Part shown: in pieces, positions 1 through 11,323 of the stretch
Layout: every line of letters starts with the position of its first letter
Position numbering within the stretch: the stretch's first letter is position 1
From: Asparagopsis taxiformis
Taxonomy: Eukaryota > Rhodophyta > Florideophyceae > Bonnemaisoniales > Bonnemaisoniaceae
Length of the DNA stretch: 64,000 nt
Direction of reading: 5' to 3'
Assembly: GCA_030407315.1 (NCBI GenBank)
Contig: JALQPE010001688.1
Coordinates: 372,001-436,000, forward strand
Notes under the pieces: generated by a model
Database searches by the model: none
What the model was told of the DNA's origin: nothing
Seen by the model: only the letters and a program-made list of their open reading frames with translations
Made by a program: the position numbers and the translations under genes

Positions 1-1
1 A

Positions 2-292
2 GGCGGTGAATATGCGAATTTGATCGATTCATCTCTCAACCTGGACCTGCACCTACTTCTCAGTGCTGTTTCGGGCTGCCGTTTTGACATTGGAGTTAGT
101 CGCACTCCAGACAAATCTCCAACCTATGCTTTGCGCCTCCTGGCTAGCGATAAGGAGACTGTTGCGCTCAGTGTCTTCTTGCAATGGGATAAAGTCCCCA
201 CCGACATTGCACCGGAGAGGGTCAATGCCTGGAAAAAGCTGAAAGAGGACTACACCACTGGCGATGCGGATACCTTCTTCTTCGAAGAATAA
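2..292 (+). CDS. 3' end of an unidentified protein gene (cut by window edge)
   Basis: The frame is open from base 2 to a TAA at 290-292, with no stop upstream, so the gene starts outside the window; about 96 C-terminal residues are visible. The segment alternates hydrophobic strands and charged helices and ends in an acidic-aromatic tail (DADTFFFEE). I recognise no domain and assign no function. The next gene, the phosphatase on the other strand, is tail to tail with it about 110 bases away, which fits a real 3' end. That the frame is coding is likely; its identity is unknown. Confidence 0.55.
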   Translation, partial: GGEYANLIDSSLNLDLHLLLSAVSGCRFDIGVSRTPDKSPTYALRLLASDKETVALSVFLQWDKVPTDIAPERVNAWKKLKEDYTTGDADTFFFEE

Positions 293-403
293 GCATAGCG
301 TATAATTACATAGTACACATCCTCAGGTATACTAAAATAGTTGTTAACTATGAGGAACGCCCTGGTAAACTTATCAACCCACCCCAAAATTTTTGTCTAC
401 GCT

Positions 404-1675
404 CTACTTGAACCGTGCTGATCCTTGTACTACACCCTGCGGGCTGAAAATGCGAATTCTGCCCCTTCGTGATATCTCAAGTGCCTCTGGAACGCCGCCG
501 TAAGCGGCGCTCATACCAGTATCCACACGCCACACTTTGCCTCCGCACGCTGAGTTGATGCCTTCCGCCTGCGGAGTATGTCCGACAATCATTCGCTTAG
601 CTCTAATCAACTTTAGCGTATCTGCGAGCATTCGACATTCCTCCGAGCTTGCACGCAGTGATGGTCGAGAATAGTCTCTGAGCCATACAGGACTAGAACC
701 ACCACGCAGAACCATAGGAAGCTTACCAACACCGCGCAGAAAACTTTGCGTGCCATCATTTAGCGCCCTAAGTGTCTGTTCAGCATTAGCTGGATCTTGA
801 CCACCAAAGGTTAGATGCTTCGTATTCAGACCTCCATGTACAAACACATTATCGCCAACAATGACTGATACCTTTGCACGCTCTGCTAACTCCATAGCCA
901 ATGGGCCGCCTTGGCAGAGCGACTTTGCTCTTGCTCTCATATTGGCAGGCAGAGCACGAATAGTACGCATTGTTTCAGCTGGAATCTGGGGGCGTTGCTT
1001 TCGCCCAAAAACGGTCTTTACGCCACCATCACGATCAAAGTCTTCGAATCCACCCTTTGTGACATATCTGTAGTCCATACGTATATTCATAAGTTCATGA
1101 TTGCCCAACAAAATATGCACTGCACCTCCCTGCTGTGGTGCGGTGTCCTGTAGTTTGAAGAGCAATTCATAGATTTCACGCTCTCGGTTTCCGCGATCGA
1201 GCTGATCACCCACTTGGACGAGAACACTTTTACCACCAACCCAACTGTCATGCTGATCTATGAGACCAGATGTTTGCAGCGCCTCTCGCATTGCATCGAC
1301 GTCTCCATGGACGTCACCAATAGCTATGATACGATCAGCGTGAGGATAGCGAAGCGAGGAAGCGCTCTGTTTGTTTAGTTGATTTTTTGAGAATGCAGAA
1401 ATATCAGACATCATATGATCGAGCGGTCCGGCAGTCTTGCTGTCGGCAGCCAGCACCGGTTGAATTGCAAACTCTAGTAATGAAACGAGCCATCCGCATT
1501 GTGGTTCGCAGATCGGAGCGGCACCGTTTGATGGGCGCACTGTACAGGCTGCCCTAGTGGTAGCGGCTTGCAGACGTGGTGCTGCTGTAGCGAACAGATT
1601 GGCCGTAATGCCGCTGACGAGTCGTGTGATCGGGGAAAAGGGAGAGCGGTTCTGAGGCTTGTTCAGGACAGACAT
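404..1675 (-). CDS. Shewanella-like protein phosphatase (PPP-type metallophosphoesterase), probably plastid targeted
   Basis: A 423-residue protein with the full metal-binding signature of calcineurin-like phosphatases in order: GDVHGD, GDQLDRG, LLGNHE, then HGGL and VGHTPQ near the C terminus. These residues hold two metal ions and cleave phosphate from Ser/Thr (or Tyr) residues. The wording of the motifs and the missing PP1/PP2A C-terminal signature place it with the Shewanella-like phosphatases (SLP) of plants, algae and bacteria. The first ~110 residues precede the domain, are rich in Ser, Ala, Thr and Arg, and hold a hydrophobic stretch ending in VLAAD, which could be a plastid transit peptide plus a thylakoid-type signal; the targeting is inference. 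The gene appears intronless. Family assignment is strong, substrate unknown. Confidence 0.85.
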   Translation of the reverse strand: MSVLNKPQNRSPFSPITRLVSGITANLFATAAPRLQAATTRAACTVRPSNGAAPICEPQCGWLVSLLEFAIQPVLAADSKTAGPLDHMMSDISAFSKNQLNKQSASSLRYPHADRIIAIGDVHGDVDAMREALQTSGLIDQHDSWVGGKSVLVQVGDQLDRGNREREIYELLFKLQDTAPQQGGAVHILLGNHELMNIRMDYRYVTKGGFEDFDRDGGVKTVFGRKQRPQIPAETMRTIRALPANMRARAKSLCQGGPLAMELAERAKVSVIVGDNVFVHGGLNTKHLTFGGQDPANAEQTLRALNDGTQSFLRGVGKLPMVLRGGSSPVWLRDYSRPSLRASSEECRMLADTLKLIRAKRMIVGHTPQAEGINSACGGKVWRVDTGMSAAYGGVPEALEISRRGRIRIFSPQGVVQGSARFK

Positions 1676-3149
1676 CTTGGATTGATGAATTGTGGAAGAT
1701 GAGTAAGGTGTGTGGATGGAGTAGAATGTATGGGCGACGACGACGGTGAAAGAAGACCGAAGGAGTGCCGCTAGCAGTGGCTGAAAACTTGAATTGGTTG
1801 GCGGGAGAGATCGAATTGGGAAGAGCGGCGATGGAAAGGGCTACGATGGAATACGAATGATGGAGCAGGGGGAACGGCGTTGGATTGAAGAGCGTTGCGG
1901 AGAGAAGAATGAAGTTACAGCTCAGGCGCACCGCGGCGGCGCAAGCGGGCACGTGCCATTGGAGCGAATATCAAGTGCTTTCCACAGAGCTCAAACATTG
2001 GAAGGCGACAGACAGGTCGCGTCTGAAAATAGATTCCATGAATATTTATTCAAACATTTCTCGATTCGTTGCGGTTTGAGCTCATCGTCTTGTCCACAAA
2101 TTCAGCACAACTCGCCACCAATTGAACAGAGCACCTTCATTAACGCCCCGACAACAAATTCTTAATACTCACGTCATCACTTAGATTTGGAGTTGCAACG
2201 TCATTTGCTACCCGCAATCAATCCATGAACAATGAATGACCTTTACACCTGGTGTCCGCCTCACCTCGCTATCCTCGTTCTCTTTGACGGCCGCCCGTTC
2301 CAATCAATTGCGCAGCGGTAGTAGTACCACACCACCCCAGTTCCACTTCCAGCCCTTACAACTGTTCTAGTGGAAGCAGTTCATTTCATTTTTGCACTCC
2401 CTGCGCCTACTGTCCTTACATGGAATCCCATGCAAGAAGGAAATGAGTGTGCACAATTGACTTTTACATGCGGCCCACACCGCATTTGCAAGTGGACACG
2501 CACAAACCCTGGAAGCCCAATCTGAACTTAGCTTGCATCCTACACGTTTTGTTTTCTCGCCAGCCTCAGCCTCAGATGCTCGACGCGGTCGCGTCGTGCT
2601 GTCAACAGATATCCGTTGACGCTCCCCGCTGGCTTGATTATACATGCAACGTATGCTGATCTCGCTCCGTACATGCGCATGCTTGCACGCAGACTTGGTT
2701 CAAACCAACCAATTCTTTACATGCTCCGGAAAACATGGCTACACGTCCCTGATTGCCGACACTTTCTGGCCGCACACTGCCAATACTAGCCTTCCCGCAG
2801 TATCCTACTCCCGTTGACCCCATACCATTATTCCTCTCGCTGCTACCTTGTGGCAACTGGAGACCAGACTCGTTGCGCGAGAAAGCACCCTCAATAATTC
2901 GCATAGGAAAGACACAGCCAGCTCAAGTTACCGAAGGAGAACCTTGTTCTTTGCTTTTATAATCGCCGTGTCCGGCAGCGCGGCGATTTATATTTCCGTT
3001 CTAATATGGTACTTCTTCTACATGGCGTCCAAGTTAATAAACGCAGCTGTTCACAGTATTTACGGCTTGTTGGAAATGTGTGTTCCTCTCCATTTTTCAT
3101 CCCTGTATATCTGTATGTATCTTCTGTTTGTCTTTAGACTTGAGCTGCA
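1676..3149. other. Intergenic, promoter side of the phosphatase gene and 3' side of the kinase gene
   Basis: About 1.5 kb without a supported gene. A + strand frame from about 2848 to 3207 encodes hydrophobic segments (for example FAFIIAVSGSAAIYISVLIW), but it has no good ATG and runs over the kinase stop codon, so I do not call it. No tRNA, repeat or other structured RNA is evident. Confidence 0.4.
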
Positions 3150-4901
3150 TCAAGCTTCGGCATGCATCTGGAGCATTGACGCCATAGTAGTATGTTCATT
3201 ATTGTAATCGTCCTCTTCTTCATCCACCGTAGGAGCGGGCGGTACTGCGCCGAATTCGCCAGCAGGTAGATCATCCGTTCTTAGAACTTCACCCTCTGTC
3301 TCTGCAAGTTCAGCGGCCTCGGCTGACGTTCTCGGGCGTCCGTTTCGTCCGGCAAACTGCGCGAGCTGCAGAGATAGCGGTTCATTTGCGGCATCATACT
3401 GTATGCGTCTTCGTTCGCGAGCATCACCAGCAGCTTGCGATGGCATGGATGATGCCGTCATATCGCTTTCGTCAACGAGCCAACGATGTTGCAACGCTTG
3501 ACTTGCAGTTAAACGTGATGCGGGGCTGGGATCTAACAAACCTCTAACTAGAGCCTTGGCATCAGCGGAGATTCCACTCCACTCCTTTTCTGGGAACTTG
3601 ACACCTGCTCGAAGTCTACGCATGAATTTTTCGTCCGTGTCTCCGTAGAACGGAAACTTACCAGCCAACATCACGTAAAGCACAACGCCGCATGCCCACA
3701 GGTCGACTGGCTTGGCATAAGCGAGATTGTTTGCAATTTCTGGTGCCAAATAATAAGCAGTACCGCAGCGAGAACGCATGACGCGGTCGGATCCGTCATC
3801 AGTACTGCCAACAAACTTTGAAAGACCAAAATCTGTGAGCTTGACACGCAGAGGCCAGGATCTATTAACACACAAAATGTTCTCCGGTTTCACGTCGCGA
3901 TGCACAATGCCACGGGCATGCAAATATTGAACGGCCTGGAGCACTTCGCGAATGACCTGTTTGGCATTTTTCTCGGAGAGGTGATCGGAATCAATGATCA
4001 TGTCGAGTAGTTCACCACCTGCAAGATATTCCATGACCACGTAGGTTTCGCGCGCGGAATCGAAGATGTCATAAATCTGAACGATGTTCTGATGGTTAAG
4101 CATACGCAGAACTGCGAGTTCCCTGTCGATGAGCTGGGCATGTTCGGTGTTGGATCTTTCGAGCACCTTGACGGCGCAGAGCTCGTTGCGAGACTTGTCG
4201 CGAGCGATGAAGACTTCCGAGTAGGCGCCGCGACCGATGAGTTTGCCAAAGTCGTAATAATCTGTAACATTACCTGAAACGGCCTGAAGAGCTTTGATCC
4301 ACTTTTCATGGAGTTCGTCTGAGGGAGCGTAAAAGCTAGTAAACGTCTTGTTGACCTTGAAAATGATTTCGCGACCGGGGCCGGAGAGCACTTTGCTGCC
4401 GCGCACATTGACGGACCATGTGGGGCGTGAAGTTTCAGCGCGTGAATTACTGAGAATGGAGCCGGAGAGGTCGAAGAAGCGATCCATTCTAGAGCCGAGT
4501 CGCTTACCCCTCTTCGAAAGCCAGCCGGAGACTCTGAGATTGGAGTTTGAGTAGCGCAACGGCGGAGCGTCAGTACTGATAACGGTGTTACTGATCATTC
4601 CGTCCTGATACTGACCCGCGCGTGCGCCGAAGACTTCTCGTCTCTTACGGCCCCATTTGAAGACGTCGTCGTCCTGACGGTTGGCGGGATCATGGTGGGG
4701 GTCGCGGGCGTTGGAGTAGAGATTTGCGCGACGTGCAGCGGAACCGGGGAGAATGCCTTTGAGACCCATGGAGAGACCGATTCTGGAGCGGGAAGCGTCC
4801 ATGTTGACGTGACGGTCGTCGCGGGCGACGTTTGTGGAGTCTGGGGCATGATGATTGTTGTGGTTTCTTCTGCTGAAGAGCTGCGTCTTTGCGCGGCGCA
4901 T
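3150..4901 (-). CDS. CAMK-type Ser/Thr protein kinase with N-terminal PH domain
   Basis: Counting from the Met at 4901 the protein is 583 aa. A pleckstrin homology domain lies at about 122-210 (starts VSGWLSKRGK, ends with the Trp of LHEKWIKALQ). The kinase domain follows at once from about 216: Gly loop GRGAYSEV, Lys245 in AVKVLE, HRDVKPENIL, DFGLS, APE. The catalytic set is complete, so it should be active; the HRDVKPEN and GTAYYLAPE wording is typical of the CaMK group. The tail (~100 aa) is acidic and low complexity, and I see no clear calmodulin-binding helix. The PH domain suggests membrane or phosphoinositide recruitment (inference). The frame stays open upstream to 5219, but those 106 residues are a Pro/Ser/His-rich translation of C-rich DNA, so Met 4901 is preferred. 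Confidence 0.85.
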   Translation of the reverse strand: MRRAKTQLFSRRNHNNHHAPDSTNVARDDRHVNMDASRSRIGLSMGLKGILPGSAARRANLYSNARDPHHDPANRQDDDVFKWGRKRREVFGARAGQYQDGMISNTVISTDAPPLRYSNSNLRVSGWLSKRGKRLGSRMDRFFDLSGSILSNSRAETSRPTWSVNVRGSKVLSGPGREIIFKVNKTFTSFYAPSDELHEKWIKALQAVSGNVTDYYDFGKLIGRGAYSEVFIARDKSRNELCAVKVLERSNTEHAQLIDRELAVLRMLNHQNIVQIYDIFDSARETYVVMEYLAGGELLDMIIDSDHLSEKNAKQVIREVLQAVQYLHARGIVHRDVKPENILCVNRSWPLRVKLTDFGLSKFVGSTDDGSDRVMRSRCGTAYYLAPEIANNLAYAKPVDLWACGVVLYVMLAGKFPFYGDTDEKFMRRLRAGVKFPEKEWSGISADAKALVRGLLDPSPASRLTASQALQHRWLVDESDMTASSMPSQAAGDARERRRIQYDAANEPLSLQLAQFAGRNGRPRTSAEAAELAETEGEVLRTDDLPAGEFGAVPPAPTVDEEEDDYNNEHTTMASMLQMHAEA

Positions 4902-5991
4902 GCTGGCGCGGCGCTGGCGGGGCGAGGAAGTGATGATTTGTGGATGGGAGACGACGGCGGGGAAATGGATGATCGGATGGGGGAGAGTGGCTGTTGAGGG
5001 GCGCGGGGGGCGGGCGAACGACACGGGAGGGAATGGTGTGTATTGTTGAGAGGGAATTGCACGGGGGAGGGAGGAATGGGGCACGGCTTGTAGCGCAGTG
5101 CAGTGGTGCGGTTGGACGGACGGGCAGTGAGTGTCGTCTGCGGGACAGGACGAAACAAGGTAGAAGTGTGTGGGTGGGCGCTGTGCAGTGCAGTGTGCAG
5201 TTGAGAGTGTACTGAACAATTGGTCGATTAGTGTTTAGTACAGTATGGAGCGGTCGATTGGGGTGTGGTGTAGGGTAGGATAGGATAGGGTAGGGTCGGG
5301 ACGGGATGAGATGAGATGGCAAGTCGAATTGTACTGTAGCTTTAAGACATGTTAATTTGCACCGTTGCTGTGCACATGTGCGCGCATTCCAATGTGCTGT
5401 GATCATCGAAGAGAAAATATACAGTATCCACGCACCTACGCACGCTGCCAATTGACCCGCGCCGTTTGCTCACTGCACGCACCGCAGCATTGGGCGGCCA
5501 GGCTGGCTCGCAGCGACTAGCGCGCCAACATCATGTTGCTTGATACTGTACCCGATCATACCTTTACTGTATGTACCGCAAAGCAAAAATAAGATACTCA
5601 ACACCGCACGGCTATTTCGATGCAACCTACACACTCACGTGCTGCTTACCTGCTAGACCGCCCAAGAGGAAAGAAAACAAAGTCCACTCATTTACTACCC
5701 TCTCCACACCTGACCACCGGTCCACCACTGACACTCGACCCCCGTCACGCCCGCCTCCAGCATTTAAAGCATTACGCTCGTCCTCGATATCACTTTGAGA
5801 CCACCTCATGATTGCAAGTACACTCTGTCAGTTCCCCCACTGACATTTGCAACCTCCAATGAACCCCACACACCACATTCATCTTTGTAAGATGTTTCAA
5901 TTCAAACCACGTATTGTATCCGCTCCACTTTGGTCCGGTCCATTGGGTCCATATCAAATCACACTTTGAATTGTGACATTCGCTGTAAATG

Positions 5992-6041
5992 CAGCTCAGC
6001 TCAGCTCAGCTCAGCCCAGCCCAGCCCAGCCCAGCCCAGCC
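5992..6041. repeat. Pentanucleotide tandem repeat (CAGCT)4 (CAGCC)6
   Basis: Ten perfect 5-bp units in direct array: four CAGCT followed by six CAGCC. The switch from one unit to the other suggests slippage after a point change. It lies in non-coding DNA upstream of the kinase gene. Confidence 0.9.
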
Positions 6042-7551
6042 TCCACTCAATCACTGCGTGCGTGCATCCATCATACCACGTCGCAGCGAGCCGCCCCACC
6101 TGCAATCCATTTCAATGCCGCGTGCGTCGCTCATCTGCTGCAGCGTGCAGCATGACTATGTTTAGAGCAACTTGATTTCTGCTTACACATCCAACCATCC
6201 ATTCATTTGTGCAGCTCGCTCCCAAACCACCGTCCGCAAACCCTTCCTCTCGTCCAAAAAACTCCAAAACCATCTCACCCTCCCAGCCCGTCTCATCCCA
6301 TCTTCCAGCTTTGCCCACCACAAATATCCGCCGTGCCGTGAAGGTGCCACCACAACTCTCGAGACAACACCAGCCATCTATCCGTCCACAATTTCTCCAG
6401 CGCGTATCCTGACATCACATCACATCCCCCACAAACTCTCAACCCAACTCCAACTTGTGAACCCCTGCACTCCAAGTCGTCCCACACGACCCCTCCGTAC
6501 GACGCATGCATGCGCCCATTCTCGACACCAACAAGCCACGTCACACTATGACATCCACGGTTCGTGTTTGCAGCCCACCTGCACCAGTTACCTACCCATG
6601 TGCTTGCCGCCGCAGTAAACCTATATTATGTCCAGTCACTGATCAATCGATCGATCGATCGAAAAGCGCGTCGTCGACGCCCTGTTCCGCCTTCAACTTT
6701 ATTGACAGTGCGTGCACCGGCTGCTTCCATGCACTCTCTGCTCCACACCACCACCTGTGTCTACTACACACAACTGCTCGTGCTGTCGTTTGCTTGGCTG
6801 TGGTGGCGTTTCGAATATTCTATTTGTATGCTTTCTAAAATTATACCATCGGTATATTGACACTATTGTCATAATTTCTTGAAATTTTAAAACTTTTCAA
6901 CTTCGACGACATCCTTGTGTTTCGTGCGCGCGCGTGTCCGGCAGAGGTCATTTTCTTGCTCCGTCCTTCGGACTTCCCTTCCCCTCACCGGCCAGCATCA
7001 CTTGCTTGGCGCGCTGATCTGCGATGCAGCTAAGCATGCGCGCTACCTGAAACAAACTGCAAACGCTCGGCAACCAACCTCGTTTCTTCCCATTTCTGAT
7101 CAAACCCTCATTAACCCAACCACACACTAATCTTGCTTCCATGTTGAGACACTTTGCGTACACAATCGCAATATATCTGTTGTCAACAACCGTCCATTCA
7201 TATTATTCAAATTTATGAAACGAAACGAACGATTGCTATTCATTCGACAAATTCACACGACCTCAAACATTGCCACTACAATGACTGCCACTCCAACATC
7301 TCTCTGTACTGCTTCAAAGTCGACCACGTTCTCAAAGCGCACAGGTCCACCACGTGCCATAACATGGCGGACAAACACTAGCGTGAAAACCTGCAAAATT
7401 CTCAGTGCACCCGCGCATAGTACCTCAGCACCGACTGTAACTTGAACTGTTCGACATCTAGTCAACCACCGCCTTGCGGCCATTCTTGCTTACTGGGCGT
7501 CCGGCACGTCAGCGCAATTGAGTGCGACGACATTTGTTTGAGGGGTGCGTC

Positions 7552-7810
7552 TTGACGTCAAACGCTGACAAAATTTGATTTAGATGCCAAATTACATTGT
7601 GCTGAGCCGAACCGGTCCAGTCCAGTTTCCTGCCTTTGGGCTGAAAACGACCTGCTGCGGAGCTCTGCGGCCCGCTTGGGCTCGTCCATGATACCTTCAA
7701 CGGCCGCCACGTGCCTAAAATCAGCAGCCATCAGGCGCTCGATCGCAAGACTTTATTCAGTCGATTTCTGACGTAATGTACAAATAATGGCATGCAAATT
7801 TCTGACGTCA
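7552..7810. promoter_or_regulatory. Cluster of TGACGT(CA) bZIP/CRE-like sites with an octamer-like motif
   Basis: Palindrome TTGACGTCAA at 7552-7561, TGACGTAA at 7769-7776 and TGACGTCA at 7803-7810, with ATGCAAAT at 7792-7799 just before the last. CRE/bZIP factors are known to bind TGACGTCA. No protein gene adjoins, so this is either the control region of a non-coding transcript or chance; an AT-rich TATA-like stretch follows at about 7812-7822. Confidence 0.35.
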
Positions 7811-10766
7811 TAAAAATACTATAATTCCGCAAATAATCATATCACAGCACATGCTTTACATCTTGTTCCCAATCCAAAATTTCTGATGTTACATACATCT
7901 GAAACACACGTCCCATCTCACACGGCCCCGCCACAACGCTTATATAAACTTTACACTGTGACCATCTGCTCCGCCGCACCCCGCCGTCACATCCACAACG
8001 CGCATTACAGCCGGGCCACATCTCACGTGCTGCATACGTGCTGCCGCCAATTCGTTCATACAAGCACGCCAAACAACGTGCGTGTTGAACGGCCAGGAAC
8101 GACGCCGACGCTTGCCGCTGCGCACTGTTGCTTGCCGTCGTCCCAGACCCTGTGCGCCTACCGATCCAGCCTCCTCTCTCGCCGCTCACCTCACCGTCAA
8201 AATTCATCCGCCGCCAGTCAATTTGTCGCAGCTGTAATCACTCCACGTTGTTTAACTGTCATCTCCCAACATTCGTGCATCGATCTACGTTGCACGAGAG
8301 ACATGCCGCTGTCATCGTCGCCTTGCTCACATACTCGATGCCTATTCATGCCCAATCACTGCCGTCATGGCCGCTGAATTGCTCTGCCGCCGTGCTGCGC
8401 GCCCCGTTGTGTGCTCAGCGTGTCAGCGCACGCGCTTTAACGTTGCCGGTTTCAAGCCATGCGCGCATGCATTGGTAGAGATACTGTCCCGATCCCTACA
8501 TCTTTCCCTTGCATGCCGTTTTTGCTGCGCTCGATATGTTTTGCATCGTCGCACGTCTCCAGACTGGTCCAGACAACAAACCTTTATCAATGCCCTGCAA
8601 AATATATATGTGTTGCAATCGTGATTTCAAATATGTACTTGTGGGATGCAAGTAGACCGGTTCGGCCGAGTAGGCAGCGTAGCAATTCAAGCAAAGCGCG
8701 CATTTATAGAAACTGATTACAACACGTAGTGAATAACCAAACGTACTCGAGTTTAGATCGCTCTGCATAATATCACGCTTGCACTCGCATGCCGTGCACT
8801 GTAAATGCGTCATCTACGTCAAGTCATCGAGCTGCAATCTGCATCAAATAAGATATGAGAAGCATAGCTGCGTAGTGCATATGATTTATGATGATGTTTC
8901 AGATTTTGCAATGCTCTCTTCGACGCACTGCCGAGCAAACACAAATATCCACTGTCGTCAAGCTTGATTGGTTCTCTCCAGCGTCAGCGAGGCTAATCTC
9001 GATTTGCAAAACTCACCCGACAAGGTTTTTTCGTGAATATACACGTGGTATACGTATTGCGCAACGCATCATTGCTGCATCTTCATCGGCTGGGCAACAT
9101 TGATTGCTGTCGACTCGCATTCCATAACGCTGCCTTTCGATTTCCACAAGCTCTGCTTGATTGTTCATCATCGCTATCGATGGGAGGACGATTTCGATGT
9201 CCTGTGTAGGACAAGTTATCAATTCAAATCATTCCAGAAGAACAACTTGCAACAGAGGGTGCGTGCAATCACAACGCCGGTACCGATAGTCCCTCTCGCT
9301 TAATATCAGCACACTAATCTATTTCACTGTGCGTGTCATGTAGACCAACCCAACGCAGCTCAGCTCAGTCTTGCCCGGCGCCCTCACTGGCGCGCTTACG
9401 GAAAACCGTTTTCCCAACCGAGGAAGGCTGCCTCCGCAGTCAGTTACACCGCTCCTGCTGTGGCACCTACAGTAAGATGAGAGTGGACTGCTCCCGTTAC
9501 ATCAGGCGAGAGGGAGGGCGGCAAGTTGTGCGCAAGCATGTCTCACTAGTTGCATGTTCGGCGGTGAAACATTTGTTCGATGAGCCTACGGACAGCGTGT
9601 ATTTGTGCTTGTCCACACCTTACATAGAGTCGTAGTGCGCAACGCTCGACAACGAGTCTATCAAAAGGACAGCGGAGAGCATCACGCCGGTGAAATTGGT
9701 GCAGTCCATCAAAGAGTCGCGCGAGTGTGATCGCAGGCGTTGCGACCTACCAATTGAAAACAGTTAGTTAGCTTGATGAATTGCGCATTGGTCAATAAGC
9801 TGTGCTGCACACGATTGATAAGTTGCGGAAAGCAAGTGTCACGCGATGGACACTTGCAGAAAAGTAAGGCATAGTGGTGTGATGTACGCGCTGTTTCTGC
9901 ATTAGTGATGCATGAGGGACCGAGAGGGGCAGAAATTGCATGCATCACAAACTGCGGCATGCAGTGGAAAGATGAGCATGATATTGATAGCAAGCTTTGG
10001 TCAACGAGTGGAATGATACTGGCGTGGCACAGTGCGGCAGGGTGCACATGATGGCGTAAACTGATTTTGCGTGCGGCATCTACAAAACCAAACGTTTTGC
10101 CGGCGTGAGGCAAACTCGTGCAGCGAGGGGAGCTTTTGCCACACATGAATTGCACGTAGTGCAGACTTGCGCGGTAGACACCATTTGCATCGACTGGTGC
10201 AAAACGGCAGGGAGGCGGAATGCATCTCGTACAGCTGCATGTCTACGTTGGATATGGCACAAGTCGGGGGTACTGTAGCGAAGCAGATGAGATGCTCGGT
10301 AGGGTTATTACACAACTAGCCCGTTTGTTTCTTACCACAGTCAGGTCTGGATGCAGTTGCAGACAACAATGCGTCCACACAATGACCAAAATAGTCGTAG
10401 ATCATGGCAAGGCTCCAGAGATGATGTAATTGCACAGCAGAGCTTCCTGAATTGTACATTCTAGTTTACATGCTGCGGCCGAATGCTCACAACTCTAGCA
10501 CACATTACACTCTCGGGATGGTCTACCGCGAGCCTCTTTTCTCACGACTAGCACGTGATACGAGGAACATGCATTCGGCAGTGTCTTTTTTGCCAGAGTC
10601 TCTTCACTCCCTGCAACGATAGTGTGCGGTGCAAGGGGTCAAATCAACCCTTTGCCGACTGGTTGCAGAGAAATGTCGGCGGCCTTAATTGGCAGTAAGA
10701 TCTACGAGACCGCATCTACGAACTGCACGAGAGAGAACATAAACTGCTAATCGATTGGGAGAATTA

Positions 10767-10956
10767 GGACTAGCTGCGCGAACGCAGGCTAGTCCATGGT
10801 CATAAATTAAGCACCCAAGGCACCCATCATAGGCACCTTGTAGACGTCAAGCAGCCCTGCCGTTGTCAGACCCGAGGGCCGCGGCGTGCAATGGGCGCTC
10901 TCGATCCAGCCCACGCTTCCTTCATGAATCAGCAGTAGACGGCGCCAGGTAAGTAT
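10767..10956 (-). ncRNA. U1 spliceosomal snRNA, copy 1
   Basis: Read on the minus strand the RNA begins ATACTTACCTGG, the invariant U1 5' end that pairs with 5' splice sites. It then has the stem-loop I loop TTCATGAAGG (U1-70K site), the stem-loop II loop ATTGCACGCC (U1A-type site), the Sm site AATTTATG and a terminal hairpin with loop TGCGTTCGCGC, as in U1 of animals and plants. Length is about 190 nt, somewhat longer than the human 164 nt. It differs from copy 2 at a single base: an A that breaks one pair of the terminal stem. Its upstream AAATACTG box (10996-11003 on this strand) and downstream 17-bp element are shared with copy 2. Both copies have intact functional parts. Confidence 0.95.
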
Positions 10957-11323
10957 GACCGGGAAGCCGCGTCGAACCATCCCGGATGGAAGGTACAGTA
11001 TTTATGGTTGTAGAATATGGATTGATCGCTGTAAATCGCAGTGTTTCGCGTGCCTCGGATGTTGTAACTGTTATGGGGCGTATCGGGGATGGCCATGAAA
11101 TGCTTTCCAGTTTGAATTCAAGGAAATATTTCAGTAACAAAGCTAAAGTTGTGTGTTCTCAACGCACAGTGGATCGAGGCAACCCATCGGTCCACAGATG
11201 CATGCAGGTCCTTGTTTCCAACTGCTGAGATGCGTACTCGTCAGTCGTACTACTTCCACTCGTTGATGCCAACCGCGATGAAGGTAGCGTCTCGATAGCC
11301 TGCCGCCCGTCTCAACTCCAGCC
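10957..11323. promoter_or_regulatory. Divergent promoter between U1 copy 1 and glycosylasparaginase
   Basis: A 367-bp spacer serving both genes. On the U1 side it carries CAGTATTT at 10996-11003 (AAATACTG on the transcribed strand), 40-47 bases before the U1 start, matching a box at the same distance upstream of U1 copy 2. No other element can be named. Confidence 0.5.

Larger units (their letters stand above)
5220..10766. other. 5.5-kb gene-poor region with strong strand bias in composition
   Basis: No protein gene can be supported here. From about 5570 to 8420 the + strand is rich in C and A and poor in G (clearest at 6180-6560), so many spurious Pro/Ser/Thr/His-rich frames appear. It holds a pentanucleotide repeat (5992-6041), a GATC run near 6643-6661 and a cluster of TGACGT-type sites (7552-7810). 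From about 8500 to 10760 composition is even and nothing stands out. A non-coding transcript is possible but not shown. Confidence 0.45.

Noticed and set aside
2848..3207. + strand frame with two hydrophobic segments
   Set aside because: No ATG at the start, and it runs about 55 bases into the 3' end of the kinase gene. Kept only as a weak possibility.
5240..5310. TAGGG/TAGGA-like tract resembling telomere repeats
   Set aside because: Irregular units and G-rich simple sequence within an upstream region; not a true telomeric array.
4690..5451. Long Pro/Ser/His-rich frames over the kinase N-terminal and upstream region
   Set aside because: They arise from C-rich DNA in several frames at once and have no domain content; the kinase most likely begins at 4901.
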